Below, in pieces: positions 36,085 through 45,831 of a stretch of 64,000 bases of DNA. The stretch is from positions 2,168,001 to 2,232,000 of the forward strand of contig NC_003062.2 of the NCBI RefSeq assembly GCF_000092025.1. Direction: 5' to 3'. The notes under the pieces are model-generated. The model ran no database searches. It was not told where the DNA came from and saw only the letters and a list, made by a program, of their open reading frames with translations. Made by a program: the position numbers and the translations under genes. The DNA comes from Agrobacterium fabrum str. C58 (GTDB taxonomy: Bacteria > Pseudomonadota > Alphaproteobacteria > Rhizobiales > Rhizobiaceae). Each line of letters begins with the position of its first letter. Position 1 is the stretch's first letter.

Positions 36085-36396
36085 TCACTCCTCCGGCTCG
36101 GTCGTGAACATCAGCGGGAAGCCCGCTTCCTTGCCGAGATCGGTCGCCTCCTTGGCCTTCGTCTCGGCAATATCGCGCTCGCAGACAACCACCACCGCGC
36201 TGCCGAAGCGATGCGCCGTCATCATCACCCGGCGTCCGGTATCCTCGCTCATGCGAAAGACGGCCTTCAGCACCACGGTGACAAATTCGCGCGGCGTATA
36301 GTCGTCATTCAGCAGCATGACCTTGTAGAGCTTAGGCCGCTCCAGCTTCGGTTTGACCTTCGGTTTTGGTTTGAGATCGACAGGACTGTCACTCAT
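36085..36396 (-). CDS. clpS: ATP-dependent Clp protease adaptor ClpS (second-type paralogue)
   Basis: A 103-residue adaptor that binds the ClpA N-domain and delivers N-degron substrates. After a Lys/Pro-rich N-terminal extension (1-20) comes the ClpS core with LYKVMLLNDDYTPREFV; the Asn-Asp pair of the substrate pocket is present. The rest (FRMSEDTGRRVMMTAHRFGSAVVVVCERDIAETKA as separate segments) differs from ClpS1 of rhizobia, which carries the HxxGxG-type motif, so this looks like the ClpS2 paralogue. It is convergent with the GNAT gene. Confidence 0.9.
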   Translation of the reverse strand: MSDSPVDLKPKPKVKPKLERPKLYKVMLLNDDYTPREFVTVVLKAVFRMSEDTGRRVMMTAHRFGSAVVVVCERDIAETKAKEATDLGKEAGFPLMFTTEPEE

Positions 36397-36638
36397 GATT
36401 GTCGCTCGTCATGGTGGTTCATCATCGTGGTTCGGGGGAAAATCCCGCTGGATGGCGAAAGATCGCGCCTTGAACCCACTTATACTGCACCGCAACCGCG
36501 CTATCGGCAAGCCTGCCCGGAAATCCGCACCTTTCGCAGGGCTTTGCCGGCACAAATCGGCTCGCGGGCTTGACCTTGCCCTGCCCATTCCGCAAAAGGC
36601 TCCTCAACGAATTCTTTCAAACGGACAGGTTTCAAGCC

Positions 36639-37742
36639 ATGGGCTTCAAATGCGGTATCGTTGGATTGCCAAATGTCGGCAAGTCCACCCTCTTCAACGC
36701 GCTGACGAAAACGGCCGCCGCACAGGCTGCCAACTATCCCTTCTGCACCATCGAGCCGAATACCGGCGAAGTTGCCGTGCCGGATCCGCGTATGCAGCAG
36801 CTTGCGGCCATCGCCGGTTCGAAGGAAATCATTCCGACCCGCATTTCCTTCGTGGACATTGCCGGCCTGGTGCGCGGCGCGTCAAAGGGTGAAGGCCTCG
36901 GCAACAAGTTCCTCGCCAACATCCGCGAAGTCGATGCCGTCGTGCATGTGCTGCGCTGCTTCGAAGACGACGATATCACCCATGTGGAAGGCCGCATCAA
37001 TCCGGTTGGCGACGCCGAAACGATCGAGACCGAACTGATGCTCGCCGACCTCGAAAGCCTGGAGCGCCGTGTCGAGCAGACGCGCAAGCGCGCCACCAGC
37101 AAGGACAAGGAATCCCTGGCTCAACTGCCGGTCATGGAAGCGGTCATCGCGCTGCTCAACGACGGAAAGCCGGCACGCCTGCTGTTGAAGACGCTGGCGG
37201 ACGAGGAAATCGAAATCCTCAAAGGCCTCAATCTCCTGACGTCGCACCCGGTGCTGTATGTCTGCAACGTCTCGGAAGCCGACGCATCGTCCGGCAACGA
37301 GCACACCGCAGCCGTCGCAGAGATGGCAAAGCAGCAGGGTGCTGAATGCGTGATCATCTCGGCGGCGATCGAGGCCGAAGTTGCACAGCTTCCGGCCGAT
37401 GAAGCCGAGGAATTCCTCTCGGCCCTCGGCCTTAACGAAGCTGGTCTCGACCGGCTCATCCGTGCCGGTTATCACCTGCTCGACCTCATCACCTATTTCA
37501 CCGTCGGCCCGAAGGAAACGCGCGCCTGGACGATCGTGCGCGGCACCAAAGCCCCCGCCGCCGCCGGCGTCATCCATACCGATTTCGAACGCGGCTTCAT
37601 CCGCGCCTTCACCATCGGTTTTGACGACTACATCGCCTATAAGGGCGAAGTCGGCGCCAAGGAAGCGGGTAAGGGACGTGACGAAGGCAAGGAATATGTC
37701 GTTCAGGACGGCGACGTCATCCACTTCCGCTTTAACACCTGA
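36639..37742 (+). CDS. ychF: redox-regulated ribosome-binding ATPase YchF (OLA1 family)
   Basis: A 367-residue Obg-related P-loop ATPase that binds ribosomes. Walker A is [11 protein letters not shown], switch regions [18 protein letters not shown], and the G4 position has NVSE in place of NKxD, which explains ATP preference. The C-terminal TGS domain (about 280-365) ends in [13 protein letters not shown]. The start is [12 protein letters not shown] at 36639; the open frame extends further upstream, but without coding character. Monocistronic. Confidence 0.95.
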   Translation: MGFKCGIVGLPNVGKSTLFNALTKTAAAQAANYPFCTIEPNTGEVAVPDPRMQQLAAIAGSKEIIPTRISFVDIAGLVRGASKGEGLGNKFLANIREVDAVVHVLRCFEDDDITHVEGRINPVGDAETIETELMLADLESLERRVEQTRKRATSKDKESLAQLPVMEAVIALLNDGKPARLLLKTLADEEIEILKGLNLLTSHPVLYVCNVSEADASSGNEHTAAVAEMAKQQGAECVIISAAIEAEVAQLPADEAEEFLSALGLNEAGLDRLIRAGYHLLDLITYFTVGPKETRAWTIVRGTKAPAAAGVIHTDFERGFIRAFTIGFDDYIAYKGEVGAKEAGKGRDEGKEYVVQDGDVIHFRFNT

Positions 37743-37794
37743 TCTGGTTTGAACGACGGTTCGAATGAAGCCACCCGGACAATGCGGCACATTT

Positions 37795-37912
37795 CTTCTC
37801 CCCGCCGGGGAGAAGATGTCCGAAGGGACAGATGAGGGGGCCACCTCTCTGGATATCTCTGCCCCAGCACCCTCATCCCGCCGCCGCGACCTTCTCCCCG
37901 GCGGGGAGAAGG
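37795..37912. repeat. rhizobial intergenic mosaic palindrome
   Basis: Two hairpins of nearly the same sequence lie 75 bases apart: CTTCTCCCC-GCC-GGGGAGAAG (37795-37815) and CCTTCTCCCC-GGC-GGGGAGAAGG (37890-37912). Between them, GATGAGGGGGC and CACCCTCATCC are also mirror images, so the whole 118 bases is one large interrupted palindrome. This layout is typical of short mosaic repeats found between genes in Rhizobiaceae. It lies between ychF and the MaoC pair. Confidence 0.75.
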
Positions 37913-38039
37913 CGATAGAAGCACCCGCTCGACCCCCAGAGCATTATCAGTCAACAGCCGCACCTTCAATTTGACCTTTACGTAAAAGGAAAAATCCTCT
38001 TAGATGCGCACAACACTGACTGTGCGAAGGGAGGAAACC

Positions 38040-38513
38040 ATGGTGCCGGTCGCGACATACACCTATGAGGATTTTGCCGTAGGGCGGGAATTTCCCCTTG
38101 GACCACAATCGATTTCCGCAGCGCAGATCATCGAATTTGCCAGCGAGTTCGACCCCCAGCCCATGCATCTGTCGGAAGAGGCTGGCCGCCGGAGCATTCT
38201 TGGCGGGCTGGCGGCTTCCGGCTGGCACACCTGCAGCCTGCTGATGCGGATGATGGCAGACAGCTACATCTCCAACTCCACCTCGCAGGGCAGCCCCGGC
38301 ATCGATTATGTCGACTGGAAAAAGCCGGTTCTGGCCGGAGACACGCTTTCGGGAAAATCCATCGTGCTGGAACAGCGCCCTTCCGCGTCGCGCCCCGGCA
38401 TCGGCCTCGTAAAATTGCGCCACGAGCTTTATAACCAGCGCGGCATTCTGGTCTCACAGGGAGAAAACACCGTCATGTTCCTGATGGGTGGCGATGGAGG
38501 CGTTGCGGCATGA
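38040..38513 (+). CDS. MaoC-like dehydratase (first of a pair)
   Basis: A 157-residue single hot-dog-fold protein of the MaoC/R-hydratase family. The hydratase-2 motif is EFDPQPMHLSEEAG (Asp and His kept; usual form D-x-N-P-x-H), followed by the family turn GGLAASGWHT. Such enzymes hydrate trans-2-enoyl-CoA. The ATG follows GGGAGGAAACC. Its stop overlaps the start of the next, related gene by four bases, so the two are translationally coupled and may form a heterodimer. Confidence 0.85.
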   Translation: MVPVATYTYEDFAVGREFPLGPQSISAAQIIEFASEFDPQPMHLSEEAGRRSILGGLAASGWHTCSLLMRMMADSYISNSTSQGSPGIDYVDWKKPVLAGDTLSGKSIVLEQRPSASRPGIGLVKLRHELYNQRGILVSQGENTVMFLMGGDGGVAA

Positions 38514-38977
38514 GACTGGCAGAACTTTCCCCGATCGGCGAACGCGTCACCCTCGATACGCTGCATTTTTCCGCCGAAGACATTATTCGCTTCGCTCGCG
38601 ATTTCGACCCGCAGCCCTTTCATCTCGATGCCGAGGCGGCCAGGAACAGTGTTTTCGGCGGGCTCTGTGCCTCCGGCTGGCACACCGGCGCGGGCTGGAT
38701 GAAATCCTTCCTGTCCCATTGGGCAAAGGAAGTGAAGCGGTTGAAGCTACAGGGGCTGGAACCGCCGAAACTCGGCCCCTCCCCGGGCTTCCGCGAACTT
38801 AAATGGAAAAAGCCGGTTTTTGCCGGTGACGACGTGACCTATTTCGTCACCCTGCTCGACGCTCGCCCGCTGGAATCGAGGCCCGGCATCTGGCTGAACA
38901 TCACCTTCAACGAGGGCGTCAATCAGTCGGGAGAAACGGTACTGACCTTCCAGAGCGGGGTTCTGGAATTCGATTAA
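38510..38977 (+). CDS. MaoC-like dehydratase (second of a pair)
   Basis: A 155-residue hot-dog-fold protein clearly paralogous to the preceding gene: RDFDPQPFHLDAEAA and GGLCASGWHTGAGWM correspond to its catalytic and turn motifs, and LKWKKPVFAGD to the pair's shared VDWKKPVLAGD. It arose by tandem duplication. The substrate is unknown; pairs like this are annotated as MaoC family dehydratases in Rhizobiaceae. Confidence 0.85.
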   Translation: MRLAELSPIGERVTLDTLHFSAEDIIRFARDFDPQPFHLDAEAARNSVFGGLCASGWHTGAGWMKSFLSHWAKEVKRLKLQGLEPPKLGPSPGFRELKWKKPVFAGDDVTYFVTLLDARPLESRPGIWLNITFNEGVNQSGETVLTFQSGVLEFD

Positions 38978-39022
38978 TACGAGCCCTGGGGCAAACCATC
39001 GCGACTTGCCCCGGTTACCGCC

Positions 39023-39565
39023 TCAATGGCCAGAAAATTCTACCAGCGTGCGCACGTCGACGCCAAGATCTTCCAGCTTCTTGCGGCCGCCGAGATCAGG
39101 CAGGTCGATGACGAAGCAGGCGGATACGATTTCCGCACCCATCTGTCGCAAGAGCTTCACGGCACCTTCGGCGGTGCCGCCGGTGGCGATCAGGTCGTCG
39201 ACAAGAATGACCTTCTCGCCCGGCTGTACGGCATCCACATGCATCTCCATTTCGTCGACACCATATTCCAGGCTGTAGGCGACCCGCACGGTGGTGTGCG
39301 GCAGCTTGCCCTTCTTGCGGATCGGCACGAAACCGGCCGAAAGCTGATGCGCCACCGCCCCGCCCAGAATGAAGCCGCGCGCTTCCATGCCGGCGATCTT
39401 GTCGATCTTCGTTCCCGCATAGGGCTGCACGAGTTCATCGACGGCGCGGCGAAATGCGCGCGGGTTGCCGAGCAGCGTCGTGATGTCCCGGAAGATGATG
39501 CCCGGCTTCGGATAGTCGGGAATGGAACGGATGGCAGCGGAAAGCTCCGAAGCGATAACGGTCAT
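39023..39565 (-). CDS. apt: adenine phosphoribosyltransferase
   Basis: A 180-residue purine-salvage enzyme that makes AMP from adenine and PRPP. The PRPP-binding motif [18 protein letters not shown] lies near residue 122, and the N-terminal [17 protein letters not shown] and the [15 protein letters not shown] segment are typical. The start at 39565 ([19 protein letters not shown]) fits the family length. The PRPP substrate is made by Prs, also in this window. It lies about 215 bases after petC on the same strand and beyond petC's terminator. Confidence 0.95.
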   Translation of the reverse strand: MTVIASELSAAIRSIPDYPKPGIIFRDITTLLGNPRAFRRAVDELVQPYAGTKIDKIAGMEARGFILGGAVAHQLSAGFVPIRKKGKLPHTTVRVAYSLEYGVDEMEMHVDAVQPGEKVILVDDLIATGGTAEGAVKLLRQMGAEIVSACFVIDLPDLGGRKKLEDLGVDVRTLVEFSGH

Positions 39566-39725
39566 GGTATTTCCAGTTAAAATGGGAAATGGATCAGGAA
39601 GTTCGGGCCACCCTATCAATTTGACGGCTGTGGACCAACTAAAAAGGCAACGGCACTCATTCCACCGGCGACATTCCCTCGATCCGCGCCCAGACCGGGC
39701 GGATAGCCTCGAAGGAACGCTCATG

Positions 39726-39754
39726 AAAAAGCCTCCGCGGACGACCGCGGAGGC
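39726..39754 (-). terminator. intrinsic terminator of the petABC operon
   Basis: A perfect 10-bp stem (GCCTCCGCGG / CCGCGGAGGC, four-base loop) just after petC is followed on the minus strand by TTTTTC. Confidence 0.9.
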
Positions 39755-39781
39755 TGATGATCGCAGGCATCGAGATGACGC

Positions 39782-40666
39782 TCAATGTTCCTTGTTGGCG
39801 TAAACCGATTTCTTGGTGAGATAGATCAGTGCCGTGAAGATGAACAGGAAGACCATGACCATGAAGCCGGTGCGCTTGCGCGCTTCCAGATGCGGTTCCG
39901 CAGCCCACATCAGGAAGGCAGCGACGTCCTTGGAATATTGATCAACCGTCTGCGGTGCACCATCGTCATAGGTCACCTGATCGGCGCTGATCGGCGGCGC
40001 CATCTTCAGTGCCGCAGCGCTGACGAAGTACGGGTTGAAATGCGTACCTTCCGATATCTCAACACCGGCCGGCGGTTCCTGATAGCCGGTCAGCAGCGCA
40101 TGGATATAATCCGGGCCGCCTTCCTGATAACCGCCGACGATCGGGATCATGTCGATGATGAATTGCGGGAACCCACGCTCTACGCCGCGCGCCTTGGCAA
40201 GCAGCGACATGTCAGGCGGTGCAGCGCCACCATTGGCGGCAGCCGCCGCTTCGTGGTTCGGGAATGGTGAAGGGAAATGGTCGGAAGGCACGGCCTTGCG
40301 ATTATACATTTCACCTTCGGCATTCGGGCCATCCTGCACCTCGTATTCGGCGGCGAAGGCCTTTACCTGCTCGTCCGAATAACCGAGATCCCCCAGCGTG
40401 CGGAAGGAAACGAGGCTCATCGAATGGCAGGCTGAGCAGACTTCCTTATAGACCTTCAGGCCGCGCTGCAGCTGGCCCTTGTCATATTTACCGAAGGGAC
40501 CGGCGAAGGACCAGCTCTGCTCCTCGGGCTTGATGATCGGGAAGTGACCGCCGGCAATCGCATGTTCCGCCTTGGTGGCGAGATCATGGCTCTCCTCCGC
40601 CGCGAAGGCGGCGGCGGAACAGCTAATGGCGGCGAAAAGCGCGATGCTCGTGAATAGCGTCTTCAT
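39782..40666 (-). CDS. petC: cytochrome c1 of the bc1 complex
   Basis: A 294-residue exported c-type cytochrome anchored by one C-terminal helix (about 265-285). A signal peptide (MKTLFTSIALFAAISCSAA) is followed by the haem-attachment motif CSACHS, the acidic PSDHFPSPFPN region and the haem-ligand Met region in the ALKMAPPI segment. The short form here is cytochrome c1 alone; it is not fused to cytochrome b. An AAGGAAGG site lies nine bases before the ATG at 40666. Last gene of the petABC operon, 23 bases after petB. Confidence 0.93.
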   Translation of the reverse strand: MKTLFTSIALFAAISCSAAAFAAEESHDLATKAEHAIAGGHFPIIKPEEQSWSFAGPFGKYDKGQLQRGLKVYKEVCSACHSMSLVSFRTLGDLGYSDEQVKAFAAEYEVQDGPNAEGEMYNRKAVPSDHFPSPFPNHEAAAAANGGAAPPDMSLLAKARGVERGFPQFIIDMIPIVGGYQEGGPDYIHALLTGYQEPPAGVEISEGTHFNPYFVSAAALKMAPPISADQVTYDDGAPQTVDQYSKDVAAFLMWAAEPHLEARKRTGFMVMVFLFIFTALIYLTKKSVYANKEH

Positions 40667-40688
40667 TGTCGTCATCCTTCCTTCGCGC

Positions 40689-41972
40689 TCAGACCTGGGC
40701 GGCCGCTGGCGCGGCACCCGTCTTGGCAGCCTTCTTTTCAAGAACGGCCTCGGTAATCGAATTCGGAATACGCCGGGGCGTTTCGACCAGACCGAGGATC
40801 GGCATGATGACGAGGAAGAAACCGAAATAGTAGAGCGTGCCGATCTGCGACATGACGACATAAAGTCCTTCCGCAGGGCGTGAACCCAGCCAGCCGAGCA
40901 GGATGGCGTTGACCACGAACAGCCAGAAGAACATCTTGTACCAGGGGCGATAGACGGCGGAGCGAACCTTCGACGTATCGAGCCAGGGCAGGAAGAACAG
41001 CACGATGATCGCGCCGAACATGACGAGAACGCCGCCGAGCTTGGAATCGATCGGCCCAACATTGAAGGTGATGGCGCGCAGCATCGCGTAGAACGGCAGA
41101 TAATACCACTCCGGCACGATGTGGGCCGGCGTCTTCAGCGGATCCGCCATGATGTAGTTATCAGGGTGGCCGAGGAAGTTCGGCATGTAGAAGATGAACC
41201 AGGCATAGGCGATGAGGAACACCGAAACGCCGAGCGCATCCTTCAGCGTCGCGTAGGGCGTGAAGGGCACCGTATCGGTCTTGCTCTTCACTTCCACACC
41301 GGTCGGGTTGGTCTGGCCCGTCACATGCAGCGCCCAGATGTGCAGGATGACGACACCGGCAATCATGAAGGGCAGCAGGTAGTGAAGTGCGAAGAAGCGG
41401 TTGAGCGTCGGATTGTCCACCGCAAAGCCACCGAGCAGGAACTGCTGGATCCATTCACCCACGAGCGGGAAAGCCGTGAAGAAGCCGGTGATGACGGTCG
41501 CGCCCCAGAAGGACATCTGGCCCCAGGGAAGCACGTAGCCCATGAAGCCCGTCGCCATCATCAGCAGATAGATCACGCAGCCGAGAATCCAGAGGATTTC
41601 ACGCGGCGCCTTGTAGGAGCCGTAATAAAGGCCGCGGGCAATGTGCAGGTAAACCGCGATGAAGAAGAACGACGCGCCGTTGGCATGCATGTAGCGCAGC
41701 AGCCAGCCATGGTTGACGTCACGCATGATCTTTTCGACGGAATTGAAGGCGACCGTCGTTTCGGCCGCATAATGCATGGCCAGCACGACGCCGGTGAGAA
41801 TCTGCACGATCAGCATGACGGCAAGCATCGCACCAAAAGTGTAGGCATAGTTCAGGTTACGCGGGACAGGATAGGCAACGAAGCTGTCATAGATCATGCG
41901 CGGCAAGGGAAGCCGCGAATCGATCCACCTCTCGATGCCGGTGGACGGCTGATAACTGGAATGGCCACTCAT
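40689..41972 (-). CDS. petB: cytochrome b of the bc1 complex
   Basis: A 427-residue integral membrane subunit with eight predicted helices that carries haems bL and bH and both quinone sites. Typical segments: [20 protein letters not shown] with haem-ligand His, [35 protein letters not shown] with the second-pair His, and the Qo-site [13 protein letters not shown] (PEWY motif). Full length for alphaproteobacteria. It lies 14 bases after petA. Confidence 0.97.
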   Translation of the reverse strand: MSGHSSYQPSTGIERWIDSRLPLPRMIYDSFVAYPVPRNLNYAYTFGAMLAVMLIVQILTGVVLAMHYAAETTVAFNSVEKIMRDVNHGWLLRYMHANGASFFFIAVYLHIARGLYYGSYKAPREILWILGCVIYLLMMATGFMGYVLPWGQMSFWGATVITGFFTAFPLVGEWIQQFLLGGFAVDNPTLNRFFALHYLLPFMIAGVVILHIWALHVTGQTNPTGVEVKSKTDTVPFTPYATLKDALGVSVFLIAYAWFIFYMPNFLGHPDNYIMADPLKTPAHIVPEWYYLPFYAMLRAITFNVGPIDSKLGGVLVMFGAIIVLFFLPWLDTSKVRSAVYRPWYKMFFWLFVVNAILLGWLGSRPAEGLYVVMSQIGTLYYFGFFLVIMPILGLVETPRRIPNSITEAVLEKKAAKTGAAPAAAQV

Positions 41973-41986
41973 GAATAACTGTCCCC

Positions 41987-42565
41987 TTATCCGATCTTGA
42001 TCACGGTATCGGATGTGAATGCAAATGTCGGGATGGCGAGGTTCTGCGGCGCCGGACCCTTACGTATGCGGCCCGCCGTATCGTAATGCGAGCCATGGCA
42101 GGGACAGAACCAGCCGCCGAAATCGCCGGCCTGGCCGAGCGGAACGCAACCGAGATGGGTGCAGGAACCGATCATGACGATCCAGTTCTCCTTGCCCTGA
42201 CCGGCGGAGCGGTCAATGTCCGTCGCCTGCGCGTCGGGGGCAATGTTGGCATTGCGTGCCACCGGGTCTTTAAGATCGCCGAGAGCGACCGCATTGGCTT
42301 CGTCGATTTCCTTTGCCGTGCGGTTGCGGATGAAAATCGGCTTGCCGCGCCACTTCACGGTAAGCGACATGCCCGGCTCGACGGCCGTGACATCCACCTC
42401 GATGGAGGCGAGTGCCAGCGTCGATGCATCGGGACGCATCTGGTCGATAAAGGGCCATGCAACGGCGGCGGCACCGACGGCGCCCGCCATTCCCGTCACT
42501 AGATAAAGAAAATCGCGACGGGTCGGTTCACCCGAAGCGTCGTGATTGGTTACGTGCTCGCTCAC
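41987..42565 (-). CDS. petA: Rieske iron-sulfur protein of the bc1 complex
   Basis: A 192-residue subunit with an uncleaved Tat-type anchor ([20 protein letters not shown]) and the two [2Fe-2S] ligand boxes CTHLGC and CPCHGS near residues 130 and 150. A GTG start at 42565 (encoding [14 protein letters not shown]) is preferred because GAGGAT lies upstream and the longer frame is not protein-like. It heads the petABC operon, which moves electrons from ubiquinol to cytochrome c. Confidence 0.95.
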   Translation of the reverse strand: MSEHVTNHDASGEPTRRDFLYLVTGMAGAVGAAAVAWPFIDQMRPDASTLALASIEVDVTAVEPGMSLTVKWRGKPIFIRNRTAKEIDEANAVALGDLKDPVARNANIAPDAQATDIDRSAGQGKENWIVMIGSCTHLGCVPLGQAGDFGGWFCPCHGSHYDTAGRIRKGPAPQNLAIPTFAFTSDTVIKIG

Positions 42566-42874
42566 CGCTACACCATCCTCTGCGCTGTTTTTGCCGTAAA
42601 TCGCATGAGTCCTCCCGCTATGATTTGATCCAGGACAAACTCCGTCCCATCGCCCTGGACACAACTGCGGCATCAAGAAACCGCGTCACTCTGTGTGATC
42701 GCAAAATATTGACCGACTTGGCAAGAGCAAAGCACACAAAGCTGCCGTAATTCTGCCCGAAGCGCCCGATTTGGCTCTCATTTTTTCGCCGGCCTTGGCA
42801 GGCGGGCAACATTGTGTGCATTCATGCACCATGTTAGGAGACTTCAAGGGAGAGCTTGGAAAGCAGGGATTCGG
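42566..42874. other. 309-base divergent region between petA and the phosphatase-like gene
   Basis: No gene is seen. It should hold the petABC promoter (leftward) and that of the right-hand gene. Features found: an FNR/FixK-like half-conserved box (42625-42638), a run of purines, and a perfect GTGCAT-TC-ATGCAC palindrome (42816-42829) 46 bases before the right-hand start. Confidence 0.5.
42625..42638 (-). promoter_or_regulatory. FNR/FixK-like box upstream of petA
   Basis: TTGATCCAGGACAA matches the first half of TTGAT-N4-ATCAA exactly; the second half is GACAA, with two mismatches. It lies about 60 bases upstream of the petA start. Confidence 0.35.
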
Positions 42875-43807
42875 ATGACGGCGAAGCTCTCTTGCATGGT
42901 ATCCACGGCAGTGGCTGCCGTTCTTTTCATCGCCAGCCTGCGTTATGTGACGGATTTCTGGCTTTTGGCCTTCGTCACCAGCTTCCAGCTTCACATTGCC
43001 ATCGTCTGCCTCCTGCTGTCATGCCTCGTCTTCTGGCTGACGCGTGATGTCGTTACGGCCGCGCTTCTGGTCTGGGCGCTTGCGCTCGCCATCCACGCCG
43101 TCGCGATGCTGATGGAATTTTCCACAGCCGCCACCGCCGCACCCGGCGCAAGACCTTTTCGCCTGCTGTCCTTCAACGTCTTGATGGATAATGCCGCCAA
43201 TGCGGATGCGATTGCCGACAAAATTCTCGAAGCAGGCGCAGATGCGGTGTACCTCTTCGAAGCGGCGGCATTGCAATCGGTTTTGCCGCGTTTGCAGCAA
43301 ACCTATCCGCACAGGCTCGGTTGCTATGAGGGTACGCCCGGCTGCGATCTGGTCATCCTGTCAAAAAGACCATTGCTGGAAGGCCGTTTTCATAGCCTCA
43401 GCGATCTTCGACGAGACCGGTTTGCGATTGCGCATGTCGATCTCGACGGCACGGAGCTGACGCTTGCCGCCGGCCATATCACCAAACCCTATTTCGACGA
43501 CTACCACCGCGATGAGCTCGATGAAGTCAGCGAAATTCTCTTTCGTGTCACCGGCCCGCTGATTCTGGGTGGGGATTTCAATTCGGCGAGCATCGCCCCC
43601 GACATGCGTGCTTTCCTCGCCGCCAACGATCTTAAGAAAGCGACCTTCGAACCCGCCACATGGCCGACAGAGGCTGGCCGCTTCGGCATCGCCATCGACC
43701 ACATCTTCGCCCGCGAGCCGGCGACCCTGATGAAAACTACACGCCTGTCGGACAGCCTCGGTTCCAATCATTTCGGACTGATGGCGGATTTCATGATCGG
43801 CCGGTAA
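42875..43807 (+). CDS. membrane-anchored endonuclease/exonuclease/phosphatase-family protein
   Basis: A 310-residue protein. The N-terminal third (about 1-90) has three predicted transmembrane helices; the rest is an EEP (DNase I-like) domain. The catalytic segments are RLLSFNVLMDNA (Asn), LILGGDFNSASI (Asp/Asn near 232) and SNHFGLMADF (terminal His near 303). Such membrane-linked EEP proteins cleave phosphodiesters in lipids or nucleic acids; the substrate here is unknown. The start at 42875 follows CAGGGATTCGG. Monocistronic. Confidence 0.85.
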   Translation: MTAKLSCMVSTAVAAVLFIASLRYVTDFWLLAFVTSFQLHIAIVCLLLSCLVFWLTRDVVTAALLVWALALAIHAVAMLMEFSTAATAAPGARPFRLLSFNVLMDNAANADAIADKILEAGADAVYLFEAAALQSVLPRLQQTYPHRLGCYEGTPGCDLVILSKRPLLEGRFHSLSDLRRDRFAIAHVDLDGTELTLAAGHITKPYFDDYHRDELDEVSEILFRVTGPLILGGDFNSASIAPDMRAFLAANDLKKATFEPATWPTEAGRFGIAIDHIFAREPATLMKTTRLSDSLGSNHFGLMADFMIGR

Positions 43808-43836
43808 TGCGCGACAGGCAATGGCATCGCCATGCA

Positions 43837-43860
43837 GAAACGGCGGCCGAAGGCCGCCGC
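43837..43860. terminator. terminator between the EEP gene and the first ABC half-transporter
   Basis: A perfect 8-bp stem (CGGCGGCC, loop GAA, GGCCGCCG) lies directly at the ABC stop codon. On the minus strand it is followed by TTTCTG. Confidence 0.65.
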
Positions 43861-45744
43861 TTATGACGCTTCGTCCCGTCGCTTCACGTCTTCCGCGTCG
43901 AGAAAGCCGCCCGATTGCCGCGCCCAAAGCTCCGAATAAAGCCCCCCCTGTGCGACAAGCTCAGCGTGGCTCCCTTCTTCCACGATAAGCCCCTGATCCA
44001 TCACGATCAGCCGGTCGAGAGCGGCAATCGTCGACAGGCGATGGGCGATGGCCAGCACCGTCTTGCCCTGCATCAGCTCGTCCAGATTGCTCTGGATCGC
44101 CGCCTCCACCTCCGAATCGAGCGCTGAGGTCGCCTCGTCGAGCACGAGGATCGGCGCGTCCTTCAGCATCACGCGGGCAATGGCGATGCGCTGACGCTGG
44201 CCGCCGGAGAGCTTCACGCCACGTTCGCCCACATGCGCGTCAAAACCCGTGCGGCCGCGCTGGTCCTCCAGCCTTGTGATGAAATCATCCGCCTTGGCCC
44301 GACGCGTCGCCTCAATCAATTGCGCTTCTGTGGCATCCGTGCGGCCGAACATGATGTTGTCTCTGATAGAACGATGCAGCAGGGATGTATCCTGCGTAAC
44401 CATGCCGATATGGGCGCGCAGGGATTCCTGGCTGACACGGGCTATATCCTGCCCATCGATCAGGATACGGCCTTTCTCGACATCGTAAAACCGCAGGAGC
44501 AGGTTGACGAGCGTGGATTTGCCGGCGCCGGAGCGGCCGACGATGCCGACCTTTTCACCGGCCCTGATCTCGAGGTTGAGATTGTCGATGACGCCATTCG
44601 CCCGCCCGTAATGGAAGCTGACATTCTCAAAACGGATGCTCGGCTTCTTGACCTCAAGCACCGCCGCGTCGGGCGCATCAACGAGACCGATCGGCTGCGA
44701 GATCAATTCGGCGGCATTCTGCACCGTGCCGAAATTGCGCATGATTCCGTTGAACTGCGTCATCAACCGCCCGAGCAGGAAGTTGAGGCGCAGTACCAGC
44801 GCCAGCGTGAAAGCCACCGCACCGGAGCTGATCTTGCCGGACAGCCACAAATCGATACAGAGCGCCGCCATGGAGGTGATCATCACGCCCGATAGCAGCG
44901 CCATGGAGGCGCGCACGCCGGTGATGAACCGCGTAAACTTCATCGTCGAGGTCTGGAAAATATCGAAGCCCTGACGCATGTAGCGATCATTGGCGTCGTC
45001 GCGCCCGAACAGCCGCAGCGTCTGGATATTGCTATAGGCATCCACCATGCGGCCTGACAGCATCGAGGCGGCTTCCGCCGTCTCCTTTGAATGATGGCGG
45101 ATGCGCGGCACGAAATACCGCGCCAGCAGCGAGAAGATCGCTACCCAGACGACGACGAGAACCGCAAGCCGCCAGTCCAGCCCGCCGATCAGGAACAGCA
45201 TTGAAACCGAATAGATACCGACGAACCACACACTTTCCATCAGCGAGGTGACGAGATCGCCCGCCGCCTGCCCGCCGGACCAGACCTTGGTGACGATGCG
45301 GCCGGAAAAATCATTCTGGAAAAAGGTCAGCGATTGCCGCGCCACATGCATATAGGATTGCCAGCGCACCAGATTGTAGAAACCGGGCGTAATGATCTGC
45401 TGGTCCACCAGTGCCGTGATCATAGTGACGATAAACCGCACAACGCCGATCAGCACCAGCATGCCGACGAGTTCCCCGCCATGCGCCGCAAGCAGCCCCG
45501 CCCAGCCCTCATCCGGTTTCACCGTCGAGAGAATATCGACAAGCCGCCCGACGAACCAGAACAGCGCCGCCTCGATGGCCGCCGTCAGCCCGCCGAGCAC
45601 CAGCATCGCGAAAAACGGTGCCTTGGCCTGCGAGATATAAAACCAGATGAAGGCGAATGTGCTTTCAGGCGGCCGCAAATCGTCCTTGCGGGCGAAGGGC
45701 TTTATCCAGTTCTCGAAATACTCGAAGATGCGGGTAATGACCAT
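43861..45744 (-). CDS. ABC exporter half-transporter (MsbA/multidrug type), downstream copy
   Basis: A 627-residue fused membrane-ATPase half-transporter: six-helix exporter domain (about 30-340) and ATPase domain (about 375-615) with Walker A VGRSGAGKSTLVNLL, signature LSGGQRQRIAIARVML and Walker B ILVLDEATSALD. The start at 45744 (MVITRIFEYFENWIKPFA) is chosen because the upstream frame overlaps a hairpin and the previous gene. It is clearly paralogous to the next ABC gene upstream. The two may form a heterodimer, though both ATPase sites look complete. The substrate is unknown. Confidence 0.92.
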   Translation of the reverse strand: MVITRIFEYFENWIKPFARKDDLRPPESTFAFIWFYISQAKAPFFAMLVLGGLTAAIEAALFWFVGRLVDILSTVKPDEGWAGLLAAHGGELVGMLVLIGVVRFIVTMITALVDQQIITPGFYNLVRWQSYMHVARQSLTFFQNDFSGRIVTKVWSGGQAAGDLVTSLMESVWFVGIYSVSMLFLIGGLDWRLAVLVVVWVAIFSLLARYFVPRIRHHSKETAEAASMLSGRMVDAYSNIQTLRLFGRDDANDRYMRQGFDIFQTSTMKFTRFITGVRASMALLSGVMITSMAALCIDLWLSGKISSGAVAFTLALVLRLNFLLGRLMTQFNGIMRNFGTVQNAAELISQPIGLVDAPDAAVLEVKKPSIRFENVSFHYGRANGVIDNLNLEIRAGEKVGIVGRSGAGKSTLVNLLLRFYDVEKGRILIDGQDIARVSQESLRAHIGMVTQDTSLLHRSIRDNIMFGRTDATEAQLIEATRRAKADDFITRLEDQRGRTGFDAHVGERGVKLSGGQRQRIAIARVMLKDAPILVLDEATSALDSEVEAAIQSNLDELMQGKTVLAIAHRLSTIAALDRLIVMDQGLIVEEGSHAELVAQGGLYSELWARQSGGFLDAEDVKRRDEAS

Positions 45745-45831
45745 GATCCGGGTATAGGCGGATTCCCCACTCGGGAACAGCCGCAGCGGCTTCGGGGAAA
45801 GATTATATTTCGGTAACGTCAGGAAAATGAA

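Noticed and set aside
37795..37912. CRISPR-like repeats
   Set aside because: There are only two copies, each palindromic and in opposite arrangement, without regular spacers. This is an intergenic palindromic repeat, not a CRISPR array.
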